Below the pieces are notes generated by a model. It was given only the letters and a program-made list of their open reading frames with translations, made no database searches and had not been told where the DNA came from. From NCBI GenBank assembly GCA_022414725.1, contig CM039463.1, forward strand, positions 37,842,816 to 37,906,815: 64,000 nt of DNA, written 5' to 3'. The translations under genes and the position numbers were made by a program. The DNA is from Microglena sp. YARC (Eukaryota; Chlorophyta; Chlorophyceae; Chlamydomonadales; Chlamydomonadaceae). Of the stretch, positions 21,536 to 30,542 are shown one piece after another (the stretch's first letter is position 1; each line of letters starts with the position of its first letter).

Positions 21536-22053
21536 GTGTTGTCCTCCTGCTCCATCATTTTAGTACGCACATGGCTGGCGGCTTCTACCAAGATGCCCGC
21601 GCCATCCCAATTGCAATGATCCCCTACAATACTGACCACCAGGCCGAAACTGGTGCCTATGACGCCGTACTTGAACACCTCTCTAGAAAAAGCCGCCCCC
21701 TCATAGCACCAGCTACCGAAGTGCTGACAGTTCCTTCCCAACACATTGTAATCCGCCCTTCCGAGCTGCGAGCGTGCCCTTTTGACCACCTCCAACGGTG
21801 AGAAACGACACCTCGCATTCACAACCCGTGCAGAGCTGCCAACTGCCAGGAACTCTTCCAGAGTAGTCTCGCTGATCAATCGCTTTCCATGGGGCTCTGA
21901 CCACGCATAGTGGATGACCTTGATGTCTGCTGCAGAGGGATACCAATGCCATCGTTCTGCTGCATCGCTCACAATGCCATCGTGCTCGAACTTGAGGCCG
22001 ATGGGGTTGACGCAATCCATATGCAGCCACATGCCAGCCTCGATGCTCGCCAT
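21520..22053 (-). CDS. LRAT-like papain-fold protein A
   Basis: The ATG at 22053 is preferred over an upstream TTG. Residues about 22-30 read 'LKFEHDGIVSD' (candidate catalytic His) and about residue 107 reads 'GRNCQHFGSWC' (candidate catalytic Cys in the NCxHF motif typical of LRAT and H-REV107 acyltransferases). A hydrophobic segment follows (YGVIGTSFGLVVSIVG), fitting a tail-anchored membrane protein. The last few codons come from a solo Fanzor right end, so the true C-terminus has been replaced. A related gene lies at 38563-39183. Confidence 0.75.
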   Translation of the reverse strand: MASIEAGMWLHMDCVNPIGLKFEHDGIVSDAAERWHWYPSAADIKVIHYAWSEPHGKRLISETTLEEFLAVGSSARVVNARCRFSPLEVVKRARSQLGRADYNVLGRNCQHFGSWCYEGAAFSREVFKYGVIGTSFGLVVSIVGDHCNWDGAGILVEAASHVRTKMMEQEDNTEIQR

Positions 22054-22354
22054 GTTCAACTTCTTACAGACAGACTTTTTCTGCGAGGGGTGGCAGACGC
22101 AACCAGGGGAAGCTTGATAAACTCGTCTGTGGAGAAGTGTGATGCATGCTCGTGAACACCAATATAAACAAACGAACAGCAAGACTCCTCTCTCACCTCA
22201 GTTTGCAATGCCCTCACTCAACAATCTGATCCTCCGATGGAGAGGTCGTGCAGAGTGGCAGCAGTACTCAAGGGTCCGGGCCTGGCCTTACCTGGCCTGG
22301 CGTGGCGTGGCGTGGCGTGGCCTGGTAAAGATGCTCACGAGTCCGCATCTGAAT

Positions 22355-22445
22355 TCCCCTTCCCCAGTGAGTGTGTCCCGCGATATCTCTTTCATACTCC
22401 CGCCATACATCTAGTTAAACTTTGTCAATCAGACGTCTGCTTGAG
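22355..22445 (+). repeat. Dual-hairpin dispersed element, weak copy
   Basis: GAATTCCCCTTCCCCAGTGA ... TCCCGCGATATCTCTTTCAT ... TTGTCAATCAGACGTCTGCT TGAGAC keeps hairpin 2 (CAGACGTCTG core), but hairpin 1 is lost. Confidence 0.55.
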
Positions 22446-22516
22446 ACTAATCATGTGTTTCCCAGTAGTAAACATGTCAGCATATCTGACACGTGTGTTC
22501 GCGCGCCCATGAAAAT

Positions 22517-22528
22517 ACGAGTGTAAAC
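22517..22528 (+). promoter_or_regulatory. ACGAGTGTAAAC motif
   Basis: One of eight exact copies of this 12-mer in the window. Its function is unknown; see the copy immediately before the exonuclease start at 58833. Confidence 0.3.
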
Positions 22529-22639
22529 GTGGCATTTCTGCCACGTTTTTCGCGCGCCTCGAAGTCAGCGAAAGCCGCCTTGGTGTGTGTGTGAGGATGG
22601 ATGGACGAACGTGGGGACGGTACGGGTCTGCGAAATCAC

Positions 22640-22845
22640 AGTGTGCTGTGACTCGACTCGACAGTTTCCGCCGTGATGCGAGAGGTCGCCATGTGATGTG
22701 ATGTGATGTGACTCGACTCGACTCGACAGATGCCGCCGTGATGCGAGAGGTCGGTCGCCATGTGATGTGACTCGACTCGACAGATGCCGCCGTCCTTGAT
22801 GAGAGTGGTCGGTCTCCGTTCCTCGAAACACGAGTGTAAACGTTG
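22640..22845. repeat. GACTCGACTCG satellite
   Basis: Repeats of the pattern GATGTGACTCGACTCGACA followed by a TTTCCGCCGTCATG-like stretch and GCGAGAGGTCGGTCGCCATG. The same satellite lies at 24597-24727, 44820-45310 and 46050-46440. Confidence 0.85.
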
Positions 22846-23137
22846 TTGTGGCCTAAGCCCCCCCCCCCTCACCTGAATCCTGTGTAGTGCTGGCGGCATA
22901 TAATACGAGACCGCATGGACTTCAGGTGAGAATCTGTTGGCGTCATGGCATCCCATGCATTCCGCAACTGAATCCATCTGGCCCGCTGGCCCCTCAAAAA
23001 CCAATAGGGTGTCAAGCATAAGCCTGCTTGATACACACGGCTTCTTTTGAGTACCGGACTTTGATGTCGCTTAGGGACGTGCTGACTCGGGATATTATGT
23101 AACATAATTCCCTTGTCCGATTGTACAACAAGCAACC
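22846..23137 (-). other. Poly-C tract and degraded segment
   Basis: A C-run at 22859 precedes AATCCTGTGTAGTGCTGGCG, which recurs after a longer C-run at 46490. A minus-strand frame ('FEGPAGQMDSVAECMGCHDA') looks coding-like but is short and unrecognised. A hairpin scrap lies at 23017-23042. Confidence 0.35.
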
Positions 23138-23368
23138 ATGCAGGAGTCGGAACCATCCAAGCAAGTGAAGAACTACTACATCGGTGTAAAACGCGAAGAT
23201 GCAATTGCTGGATTGAATGGCCTGTTCGGAGTGTCACGCGAGGACTCAGGTGCACGCCTGGTGGAGTACATGCCATCCCATGACCAACCATGTCCCCCGC
23301 ATGCAAAACACAAATACACAAAAACAAAAAAATGGCGAAACTTTGACTGGTTCTCTTTCACAGAGTGA
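23138..23368 (+). CDS. Small hypothetical protein (76 aa)
   Basis: ATG start, 'MQESEPSKQVKNYYIGVKRE' then 'DAIAGLNGLFGVSRE'. The same peptide is encoded on the minus strand at 34245-34335 with amino-acid-conservative changes, which supports its being coding. Its C-terminus (lysine-rich, KHKYTKTKKW) may be read-through into other sequence. Confidence 0.4.
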   Translation: MQESEPSKQVKNYYIGVKREDAIAGLNGLFGVSREDSGARLVEYMPSHDQPCPPHAKHKYTKTKKWRNFDWFSFTE

Positions 23369-23442
23369 GTGTGTGGACGAGAAAGAGGCTACAGGTTTCC
23401 GCCGTTGCGTTTGCATGTGAACTGTCAAGGATCTCTCGGAAG

Positions 23443-23521
23443 TACAGTCGGAGACGCAATTTGTGGACACCCTACCGGTGACCCTTGAACCCAATGGGTA
23501 GATCAGCTAAAGGCGAGTACA
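23443..23521 (-). repeat. Solo Fanzor2 right end
   Basis: TA-CAGTCGGAGACGCAATTTG through GATCAGCTAAAGGCGAGTAC. It is truncated at 23521, where a 31-bp inverted transposase scrap begins. Confidence 0.85.
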
Positions 23522-23526
23522 TTACA

Positions 23527-23674
23527 TTACAAATTCACGTCGTTTTCGATTTACACCAAAGCGTTTCCACCTCCACAGAGTAGAACGACTGATGTTCGTA
23601 AACACAGAAGTTTTTAACACACCCAAGTCAGCGACCATTCTTAACGCCAATTTTCTAACGGCGATGTCGTACAT
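23527..23674 (-). pseudogene. Transposase N-terminal (helix-turn-helix) half
   Basis: The ATG at 23674 opens 'MYDIAVRKLALRMVADLG', followed by 'SRSTLWRWKRFGVNRKRR', a helix-turn-helix as in IS630/Tc1 transposases. The last 31 bases (23527-23557) are an exact inverted copy of 24726-24756, where the rest of the transposase resumes on the other strand. The start lies 23 bases past the stop of the F-box gene. Confidence 0.7.
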
Positions 23675-23696
23675 TTATTTCCATCTGATATATGTT

Positions 23697-24251
23697 TCAT
23701 TTTACTGTTCCGCCGACTGTAGTAGCTGAACTTATGGTTTGGGCGACTCGTGATAATTGTTCGGCACATCTAGCGAAATGTTTTTCAAGCTTCTTCTCAC
23801 GGATTGTTGGGCGATTGCCCTTTCGCTGCAGCCGTGCATTTGTATGGATGATGTACCTATCGAAGACTTCTCCAAACATCTTCATGTTGTTGACCACAGT
23901 TTCCCTAATCAAAGCTTGAAAGCGATACATCGTTGTTTCAGGTGCACCCATGACGAAATAATCACATTCGTGTAACATCTTATCTGTGTAGGTGAATGTT
24001 ATCATCGAATTCGCGCTCGATATGGAACTGGCAAGTGTATTTCTGACTCCAACACAATACCCAGCTTGTAATAGTGACCAACAAGCCTCCTTCAATCGCT
24101 CCCGTAGTATTGGTATCAAAGTCTCGCGACTTGCCAAACTCATAATGGAATGGTTAAGAGATTTCGAGCATGATGCCAACCGGACACTGTCTGCAGGACC
24201 CAGTGCACATAATACTCCGTGCAATACACTATATTGCAAAGTGTCGATCAT
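23697..24251 (-). CDS. F-box-like protein
   Basis: 184 residues from the ATG at 24251 (a TTG lies upstream). The N-terminus 'MIDTLQYSVLHGVLCALGPA' followed by 'DSVRLASCSKSLN' fits an F-box. The remainder is helical, with a basic C-terminus (RKGNRPTIREKKLEKHFARC). It sits 23 bases upstream of the transposase start in the same orientation, so it may be cargo of the IS630/Fanzor element. An SCF-adaptor role is inferred from the F-box only. Confidence 0.55.
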   Translation of the reverse strand: MIDTLQYSVLHGVLCALGPADSVRLASCSKSLNHSIMSLASRETLIPILRERLKEACWSLLQAGYCVGVRNTLASSISSANSMITFTYTDKMLHECDYFVMGAPETTMYRFQALIRETVVNNMKMFGEVFDRYIIHTNARLQRKGNRPTIREKKLEKHFARCAEQLSRVAQTISSATTVGGTVK

Positions 24252-24596
24252 TGGACTTTTTCTTCCGTTTGGTCGATATGTCTCTACACTCGGTGGACGA
24301 ACAAAATGAATCAACGTCTCCCCATTTTTTTTGGCCTGATCAAATGCATTGCACCACCACCACGTGTGTGTACGGGGGGCGAATTCTGGTTTGTTCGGCG
24401 CATTGAGTCGCAGTTGGACAGAGAGAGATTCGCGTGTGGCTGTGTGAGGATGGATGATGCGTCATGCGTCGTGACAATACGAGTGCGAGTGGGTGCGTGG
24501 CCAGCAACATCAACAGCATCACCTCGACATCCGCCGCCGTGCGTGCGTTATCCGATAATGTTTCCTCCGTTCGCCTATCACTCTTGCTTGTGCATC

Positions 24597-24725
24597 GTTC
24601 CGCCGTCATGTAATGCGAGAGGTCGCCATGTGATGTGACTCGACTCGACTCGACTCGACTCGACAGTTTCCGCCGTCATGTAATGCGAGAGGTCGGTCGC
24701 CATGTGATGTGATGTGACTCGACTC
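24597..24725. repeat. GACTCGACTCG satellite
   Basis: Two and a half units of the satellite also seen at 22640 and 44820; it ends where the transposase C-terminal part begins. Confidence 0.85.
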
Positions 24726-25595
24726 GGTGTAAATCGAAAACGACGTGAATTTGTAAGCAACCTTTTTGAGACGAATAAGGATTTGTTAAAATCGTTTTTA
24801 TTGTCAACTCAATGCACAACCGCAAGAGGCGTCGTTGCTTTTTTCAAAAGTACTCACAATGTACGATTATCAACTAAAACAGTGTATCGTTTCATAAAAC
24901 TCATTGGTTTTACAAGAAAAAGGAGCAAACTCCGTGGACAGTGTAAAGGGGACTTAGTTCCACTTGTCAATGAATTTTGTAGTAGGTACAAGGAGACAAT
25001 CAATGCTTGAAATTTTTTAGTATCAGTTGACGAATGTGGGTTTAGTGAGCGTCTCAAGCCACATTATGGGTATTCCCCTGTAGGAAAACCTGTTATCGTT
25101 AAAACTACTGGTGGGTGGGTACACCACAGTTTGTTGATGGCAGTTTTTTCAGATGGTAGGAAAGAGTTCGTTGTGAAGAAAGGATCTGTGAAGAAGACGG
25201 ACTTCGTTGCATTTATTGAATCATTGAGTTTGTGCAATAACTCAGTAGTAATAATGGACAATGCCAGTATCCATAAGAAATTGGTCCTCATTCACCCCGT
25301 CAATATTTGTTACACACCTCCTTACAGTCCAGAATTCAATGCTATTGAGCTATGCTTCCCTAAGGTGAAGAGAGACTATCGTCGTTTGAACTACATACCG
25401 AATGAAACAAAGACGCACGTGTCTGATATGATTTCCTTAGCATTCGGCAACCTCACTGATAAAATTATTATGGGTTGTTTTGAACACGTTTGGAACACTT
25501 ATGTGTATAAAGCGGTCTGTGACGTATTGATTATGGAAGATGGCGACGAAACCTCCGACAGTCGCAAAATTAAAGGAGCTACTGAAATTGGCTGA
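24726..25595 (+). pseudogene. IS630/Tc1-type DDE transposase, C-terminal part
   Basis: Begins 'GVNRKRREFVSNLFETNKD' in the satellite junction and has the second helix-turn-helix ('LSTKTVYRFIKLIGFTRKRS'). An in-frame TGA at 25008-25010 interrupts it just before 'NFLVSVDECGF' (first catalytic Asp). The frame then stays open through 'VVIMDNASIHKK' (second Asp) and 'PPYSPEFNAIELCF' (Glu). The N-terminal half is inverted at 23527-23674. The 3' end overlaps the Fanzor start by 56 bases in another frame, so the two genes are a compact pair on one element. Confidence 0.8.
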
Positions 25596-27918
25596 AGTAC
25601 CATACTCGTCGAAGTCCAACAAGGACGATCTTGTCCGTTTATGCGAAGACAATGGTCTCATCGCCAGACCCCCTCCAGAATACAAGACGGTGGAAAAGAT
25701 GTGTGTCGTGAAATGCGCCCTGAAGAAGGCAATGAGTCTTGACGATGAAGAATTCGGTAAGTTTAGGGAGCATGTGGACCAGCTCGTCAATGTGGTGAGC
25801 CGCATGTTACGGCGGTCCAGTCTGGTGCTGACTTTCCACATCGCGAGTCTCTTAGAGAAAGGTCTGGAGATTCCAGACCTGTACAACATGAAAGATACCT
25901 ACTGGAAGGATTGGCTCCGTATCGGGGTAGACGGAATCTTCCCTGATGAGGAAAGCAAGATATCGTATGAAGCTGTGAAGGACTCCATCGGCGATGTAAT
26001 TGGTAATGACGACGCTGACTACATCAAGTCTTATCCGATCTATTTCGATCAGGTATTGAACTATGCAGGTCACACATTAAGCACTGTCGTGTCAAACAAC
26101 GCATGGGTTCCTTTGATACCACGTCTGGCCAGACTCACTTCCACCACTTTAAATAAATTAAATGCCCCGAAGACGCTGGACACATCGAAGATCATTCGGG
26201 GATACGACGTGATGCATGCTATTCAGCAAGAAGTCCAAAACATGGAGGGATGGCCAGAGTCTGTTCAAGAGTACGTCAATGAAGTTAGGGAGATGCTGAG
26301 TGTTCCAGATGGAAGTCGAGTTTATGATAACTATGGCAAAGACATGGACTTTCCGACCATGGTCCGGTTTAATTATTGGATACAGACACGGTTGGAGGAT
26401 ATGGATGCACGTCGCATCCGATTGATGCCCATCTTCAATGTCCAACGGGTGCATGTTCGCCTTGACCTGAAGACCCTCGTGAACCTGTTCAGGCACATGT
26501 TCCCCAATGACCAGAACATCGTTGAGCTTTCCAAGTGGGAACATGTAAAGAATCCCGACAGCTTCATGTTGCCCCAGAGGCCTGCACAGAAGAAGAAAAA
26601 ATCATGTGGTCCTGGTGAATGGGAGGCATACAAGTCGGTCCTGAAGCAGTACGATGATGATGTTAAGGATATCAAGGCTACTGACGAGTACAGACATGCA
26701 AAGGGTTTGTATGACACGCTTGTGAACGCCCGAAAAACAGTCGCAGGTTCCTTCTTCAGAAAACCACCTGTCAAGAATGGGTGGGTTTTCGAAAGCAGCA
26801 TCTGTACTGACGGAGTCTCCTTGAGCATGCAGTACAGCAAGACAGTACAGGTCCTTGTCTCAGATCTGAAGAAGACCTGTAAGAACCCTCGTAAAGAAGA
26901 AGGTATCAAGATCGCAGAAAAATACGACGGCTCACTTAAAACGATATTGCCCGATATGGGTATCGTCGTCCTGGGTGTGGACCCAGGACGGAGCAACATC
27001 GCTACGGTAACGTATTTGGCAGACGATAAAAATAAGACATGGACGCTGACACGTGGTGCATTTTACCACAAGTCGGGTATCAAGAAGCAGACAAGGCAGA
27101 AGGAATTGCGTTTTGATGACATGATTCCTATGTGGGAGTCTCTGCGTGAAAATGGAGCAGCTTTGAGTACATCGAGGACGGATAAGATCTCGGCGTACTT
27201 GTCAAATTACGCTAAGTTTTCTGAAGAGTGGTGGAGATTGGCTTTGCGACGCCGAGAATCCCGTGACAACTTGCAGCGTTACATCGGAAAACGAAAGGTC
27301 AAAGACTCTTTCTGGGCGGGTATCAAGCGGTGCATGATGAAAGAACTTCCTGATATGAAGGTTTGCGTGGCCTACGGATCTGCCATCACGAAACTGAAGC
27401 CTACTGGACCGGGAGAAGTTGCAGTTCCCACTGGGGCCATGTTCGCATCGTGTAAAAGAATTTTCGAAGAGGACGTTTCTGTGACAGATGAGTTCAAAAC
27501 GACTCTTATGTCGTGGGAGACGGGTAAAGAAAAAGAACGTGTTTACAAGATCCCAAGCGTTTGTTCAGCAGACGTGAAGCTTAGGTTAGGTGGTGAACGT
27601 TTTGGTCGCACGAAATCGAAAACGATGCCAAAGGTCGCTGATTGCGACCACTTAGGGGTAAGGTTGTACAATAAACGTAAAGGCGCACAAGAGAAGCGCA
27701 GGGGGGGTGGCTTCGCCACTTCCCTTGTCGATTCTCAAAAATCGATCGAGCAGTACCCAGAGGTACGAGGACTGCGATTCTCTCCAGAAACATGCATTTA
27801 CTCGGACCGGGATCGCTCTTCTGCTCTCACAATCGCAAGGCTGCACTGCATGGAATTGATGGGTCTAGGACGACCTCTTCCATTTGCCCACAGCAGCTCT
27901 GTTGTTGTTGATGAATAA
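25540..27918 (+). CDS. Fanzor RNA-guided nuclease (intact, 792 aa)
   Basis: A complete frame with an ATG start. Residues 5-40 resemble a SAP DNA-binding motif (PTVAKLKELLKLAEVPYSSK). 'VVLGVDPGRSNIATV' (about residue 478) gives the RuvC-I Asp. 'VCVAYGSAITKL' (about 607) is the RuvC-II position without its canonical Glu, and 'VSVTDEFKTT' about 43 residues later supplies the alternative Glu known in Fanzors. 'IYSDRDRSSALTIARL' (about 755) gives the RuvC-III Asp. The CxxC zinc ribbon expected between the last two is not visible. It overlaps an IS630-type transposase upstream, as in Fanzor1 elements carried by DNA transposons. In such elements the protein cleaves DNA guided by an RNA encoded at the element's right end. 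Confidence 0.9.
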   Translation: MATKPPTVAKLKELLKLAEVPYSSKSNKDDLVRLCEDNGLIARPPPEYKTVEKMCVVKCALKKAMSLDDEEFGKFREHVDQLVNVVSRMLRRSSLVLTFHIASLLEKGLEIPDLYNMKDTYWKDWLRIGVDGIFPDEESKISYEAVKDSIGDVIGNDDADYIKSYPIYFDQVLNYAGHTLSTVVSNNAWVPLIPRLARLTSTTLNKLNAPKTLDTSKIIRGYDVMHAIQQEVQNMEGWPESVQEYVNEVREMLSVPDGSRVYDNYGKDMDFPTMVRFNYWIQTRLEDMDARRIRLMPIFNVQRVHVRLDLKTLVNLFRHMFPNDQNIVELSKWEHVKNPDSFMLPQRPAQKKKKSCGPGEWEAYKSVLKQYDDDVKDIKATDEYRHAKGLYDTLVNARKTVAGSFFRKPPVKNGWVFESSICTDGVSLSMQYSKTVQVLVSDLKKTCKNPRKEEGIKIAEKYDGSLKTILPDMGIVVLGVDPGRSNIATVTYLADDKNKTWTLTRGAFYHKSGIKKQTRQKELRFDDMIPMWESLRENGAALSTSRTDKISAYLSNYAKFSEEWWRLALRRRESRDNLQRYIGKRKVKDSFWAGIKRCMMKELPDMKVCVAYGSAITKLKPTGPGEVAVPTGAMFASCKRIFEEDVSVTDEFKTTLMSWETGKEKERVYKIPSVCSADVKLRLGGERFGRTKSKTMPKVADCDHLGVRLYNKRKGAQEKRRGGGFATSLVDSQKSIEQYPEVRGLRFSPETCIYSDRDRSSALTIARLHCMELMGLGRPLPFAHSSSVVVDE

Positions 27919-28036
27919 AAACTCGTATTGTTGTAGACACCACTCGGTCCCCCTCCGGTGGTCGCGACAACATTAGGTTACACCGCAAGGTGTGCCGTAC
28001 ACGAAGCGGTTTCATTTAAGTATTCCGTTGACTGTA
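27919..28036 (+). ncRNA. Candidate Fanzor guide-RNA scaffold and right end
   Basis: Right after the Fanzor stop come two strong hairpins: ACCAC...GTGGT around TCGGTCCCCCTCCG, and ACACC-GCAA-GGTGT with a GNRA tetraloop. The element end GTATTCCGTTGACTG-TA follows. Solo copies of this end occur at 30437, 31908 (inverted, simplified) and 48268. By analogy with known Fanzor elements this is where the guide-RNA scaffold should lie; the RNA itself is inferred. Confidence 0.5.
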
Positions 28037-28122
28037 GGTAACCGCCACCGCTTGCTAAGACGAGCAGTTCCTCTGTCAAAAGAAACAATATGTTCTTTGT
28101 TATTGAACAATAAAGAGAAGCT

Positions 28123-28530
28123 TTAAGCGGATGTAGGCAAAGAAGAGTCAACATCAGACAACAAACAATGGACGTTGTACGCAGAACAACTATCAACATA
28201 CCATCGTCTTTCTTCCGCTGAAAAATTATCTGCATCCGCAACAGTAATAGACCGCAAAACACGCTTCAACATCTTAGTCAGGGTAGCGTTATTCGCCTTC
28301 AACACTGCAAGCTTTTTTCTAGATTCTGCAAGTTTTTTTGTATATTTAATATGAGATGATAAGATACTTATAGTCTCGCGTTGAGATTCTGCAATACTAT
28401 TTCTAGATTCTGCAATATCTTTGCTAAATTCTACAATCTCCTTGATATTATCATAGTATAACATAACCATAGTAACACCAATGGTTGAAATTATTATCGT
28501 TCCGATACCGAAATAAGAGTGTATACCCAT
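28123..28530 (-). CDS. Membrane-anchored coiled-coil protein
   Basis: 135 residues, ATG start. Residues 6-26 form a hydrophobic segment (FGIGTIIISTIGVTMVMLYY), followed by a long heptad-like coiled coil with the near-repeat 'SRNSIAESQRETI' / 'LAESRKKLAVLKANN'. The C-terminus is short and acidic. The region is AT-rich. Likely a type II or signal-anchored membrane protein; no family recognised. Confidence 0.6.
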   Translation of the reverse strand: MGIHSYFGIGTIIISTIGVTMVMLYYDNIKEIVEFSKDIAESRNSIAESQRETISILSSHIKYTKKLAESRKKLAVLKANNATLTKMLKRVLRSITVADADNFSAEERRWYVDSCSAYNVHCLLSDVDSSLPTSA

Positions 28531-28863
28531 CTCTGCTTAAAACTAATAAAAATATATAAATGATTCATACGAGGGTTACACGGGTTTAGGGGCGCGCCAT
28601 CCCAATTGCAATGATCCCTCCTACTAAACTTGTTCTGGTTCTCTTGTTCCAAAGTGCCTTGTCTGGGTCTGGTTCCCTATACTACTATTCTAATATCCTT
28701 AAAAAGAGTGTAATAGTGTATATGTGTGATGGAGGTCTAAACGATTCCCAAATGATCCTCTCCCTATTGTCAAGCAGAAGCCTGCTTGAGACAAGCGATG
28801 TGTGTGGGTGAGTCATCTGTTGGCGTGGAGCTCCGCTTTGACTGCTTTTGCAGTGTACGAAAC
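28531..28863. other. Spacer with hairpin
   Basis: Contains the hairpin TTGTCAAGCAGAAGCCTGCT TGAGAC at 28767-28792, about 75 bases past the 3' end of the minus-strand gene that stops at 28864. Bases 28600-28760 resemble 48165-48255 (duplicated promoter-like AT-rich stretch). No gene is seen. Confidence 0.5.
28767..28792. terminator. Hairpin 2 of the dispersed element
   Basis: TCAAGCAG-AAGC-CTGCTTGA, an 8-bp stem. Its place just downstream of a gene end fits a transcript-end hairpin as used by some giant viruses, but other copies lie elsewhere, so this role is tentative. Confidence 0.35.
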
Positions 28864-30161
28864 TTATTCGTAAAAGAGCATCCAACAGTGCATATCGTCG
28901 TCGCCGTTTACCCAACGGTGTTGAGGATACACGCATGCTAAGTAACCAATGCCAAAGTTAGTCATTGTGACCATGTGTGAGTAGCCGAAGCTGCTGCTCA
29001 AGAGGATGCGTATTCCCATAGCGGTGCTGATACGGTCGATACTTGGCTTGAACTCTACAGCAACTGTGCAGAGCCATATAAGGAGTTGGGCACCAGGATG
29101 GTGCGCTCCATGTTGGTTGACCATTTCGCACAACAAATTTGTAGCCGCCTGAATTTTTGCTTTACTTGTATCGCACACATGGTCGCAAAGTCTATTTTGC
29201 AGTCCATCCACGCCGTTTATGTCCACTAACCTACCATCACTATGCGAGGGCAGTGTCTGCGTGAGTGGTAGCACTGCTTCCGCAGGGACATCCAAGGTAA
29301 TCAATTCGCATACTATGCGTACCCTGTCATGAAGAGACTGGCGCATCCCCAATTGTCTCAGTGCATAATCGGGTAAATGAATGAGCATGGATTCAGAAGC
29401 AGATCACGAGCAAGCTTACGCGTTGGCGCGACAGCCATGTGCGGTTCAAGTGCTGTTGCCATGGCCTGGGCGTAAGCAGGCTCTTCTATTGCTACACGCA
29501 GCATCGTTTTTGAAATTGATGCAACAGTGGCCCCCGCTGTCTCATTGTCTAGCAGTATGGCAATCGCGGACCGGATAAAGAGATCCTCCACCCCTGCTAG
29601 CAGATGTGCTGTCGCTACACATTCATTGGCCACATGGATGAACACATCGATGCATGGTATGGGTATCTTAGCTGGTAGTTCAGCTAAAAGTCGAAACAGA
29701 TTTCCAAGACCGTCTTGACTGAGTGCATCTATGACGGCAAGCATCTGGGACTGGGAACGAGTTGCAATGAAGAGACTGACCAGTCCCACCAGATGACAGT
29801 GTTCCTGTGTACGCTCATTACATGTCCGAATGAACATGTCGGTGTACAGCTGGTGGAACTGTGGGATGACCTTGTCGGTACCTATGCTGACCTGCCGACC
29901 ACACGCATTAAGCGCAGCGCTCAGAAAGACGGTGGGCATGCTGGCGATCAAGCAAGCAACACCGTTCATGTCCAATGTAAGCTCAGTCGTAATGTCGTTG
30001 TAGTACTGTAGCATCCTCGCAACCCCCTTTGATGCTTTGCGCATAATCACAGGTGAAACAGCATACGGTGTGGCTGTCTCGAGCAAAACTAGCAATTCCC
30101 TAGTAGCAGTCTTGAAATCACCGTGTCCAGAGCAGCGTCTAATCCTAGAAGAAGCTAGCAT
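28864..30161 (-). pseudogene. Helical-repeat-like hypothetical protein, one frameshift
   Basis: ATG at 30161 (a TTG precedes it). Two frames overlap at 29358-29388 and together give about 430 residues. The whole is alpha-helical with short repeated helix pairs ('FKTATRELLVLLETATPYAV', 'LGNLFRLLAELPAKIPIPCI'), reminiscent of HEAT/ARM solenoids. I cannot assign a function. A single indel near 29375 separates the parts. GC-richer than its neighbour at 28123. Confidence 0.55.
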
Positions 30162-30191
30162 CAATCTGATACTCCGTGGTAGTAAGCAACC

Positions 30192-30383
30192 TCACATCCA
30201 CATTGTGCAATGAACTACCACCTTTTGAGTGACAGGATGACAACACGCCTTCTCTGCCAGCGTTGCAGCGGCCGCAGTTGACGCAATCAGTTCTATTACC
30301 ATCATGAACTTAGAACCCTTTATGCACCTGAAAACAGCGAAACTCAATGGAATGAGACAGATCGGGATGGCGGCTGATGGCAA
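30192..30383 (-). CDS. Small membrane-type protein (63 aa)
   Basis: ATG start with a hydrophobic N-terminal stretch (AAIPICLIPLSFAVFRCI) and an alanine-rich middle. It ends 30 bases upstream of the solenoid-like gene on the same strand. It may be a real short gene; the evidence is thin. Confidence 0.3.
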   Translation of the reverse strand: MPSAAIPICLIPLSFAVFRCIKGSKFMMVIELIASTAAAATLAEKACCHPVTQKVVVHCTMWM

Positions 30384-30436
30384 TCATGAATTTGAGAGAA
30401 CCGCATGTGCCGTGCGCGTGCGCGCGTGGGGATGAT

Positions 30437-30510
30437 GCTTGACATTAGGTTACACCGCAAGGTGTGCCGTACACGGAGCGGTTTCATTTAAGTATTCCGT
30501 TGACTGTACT
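30437..30510 (+). repeat. Solo Fanzor1-type right end
   Basis: CATTAGGTTACACCGCAAGG TGTGCC through GTATTCCGTTGACTG-TA, nearly identical to 27968-28036 but without any Fanzor coding sequence. The ACACC-GCAA-GGTGT hairpin is kept. Confidence 0.85.
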
Positions 30511-30542
30511 TACATTGTACTCACCAACGGGAGTATAATTAA

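Noticed and set aside
23525..24756. 31-bp inverted repeat as transposon termini
   Set aside because: The repeat lies inside transposase coding sequence on both sides, so it marks inversion breakpoints rather than element ends.
25437..26999. Minus-strand frames across the Fanzor gene
   Set aside because: Antisense to an intact, motif-bearing gene.
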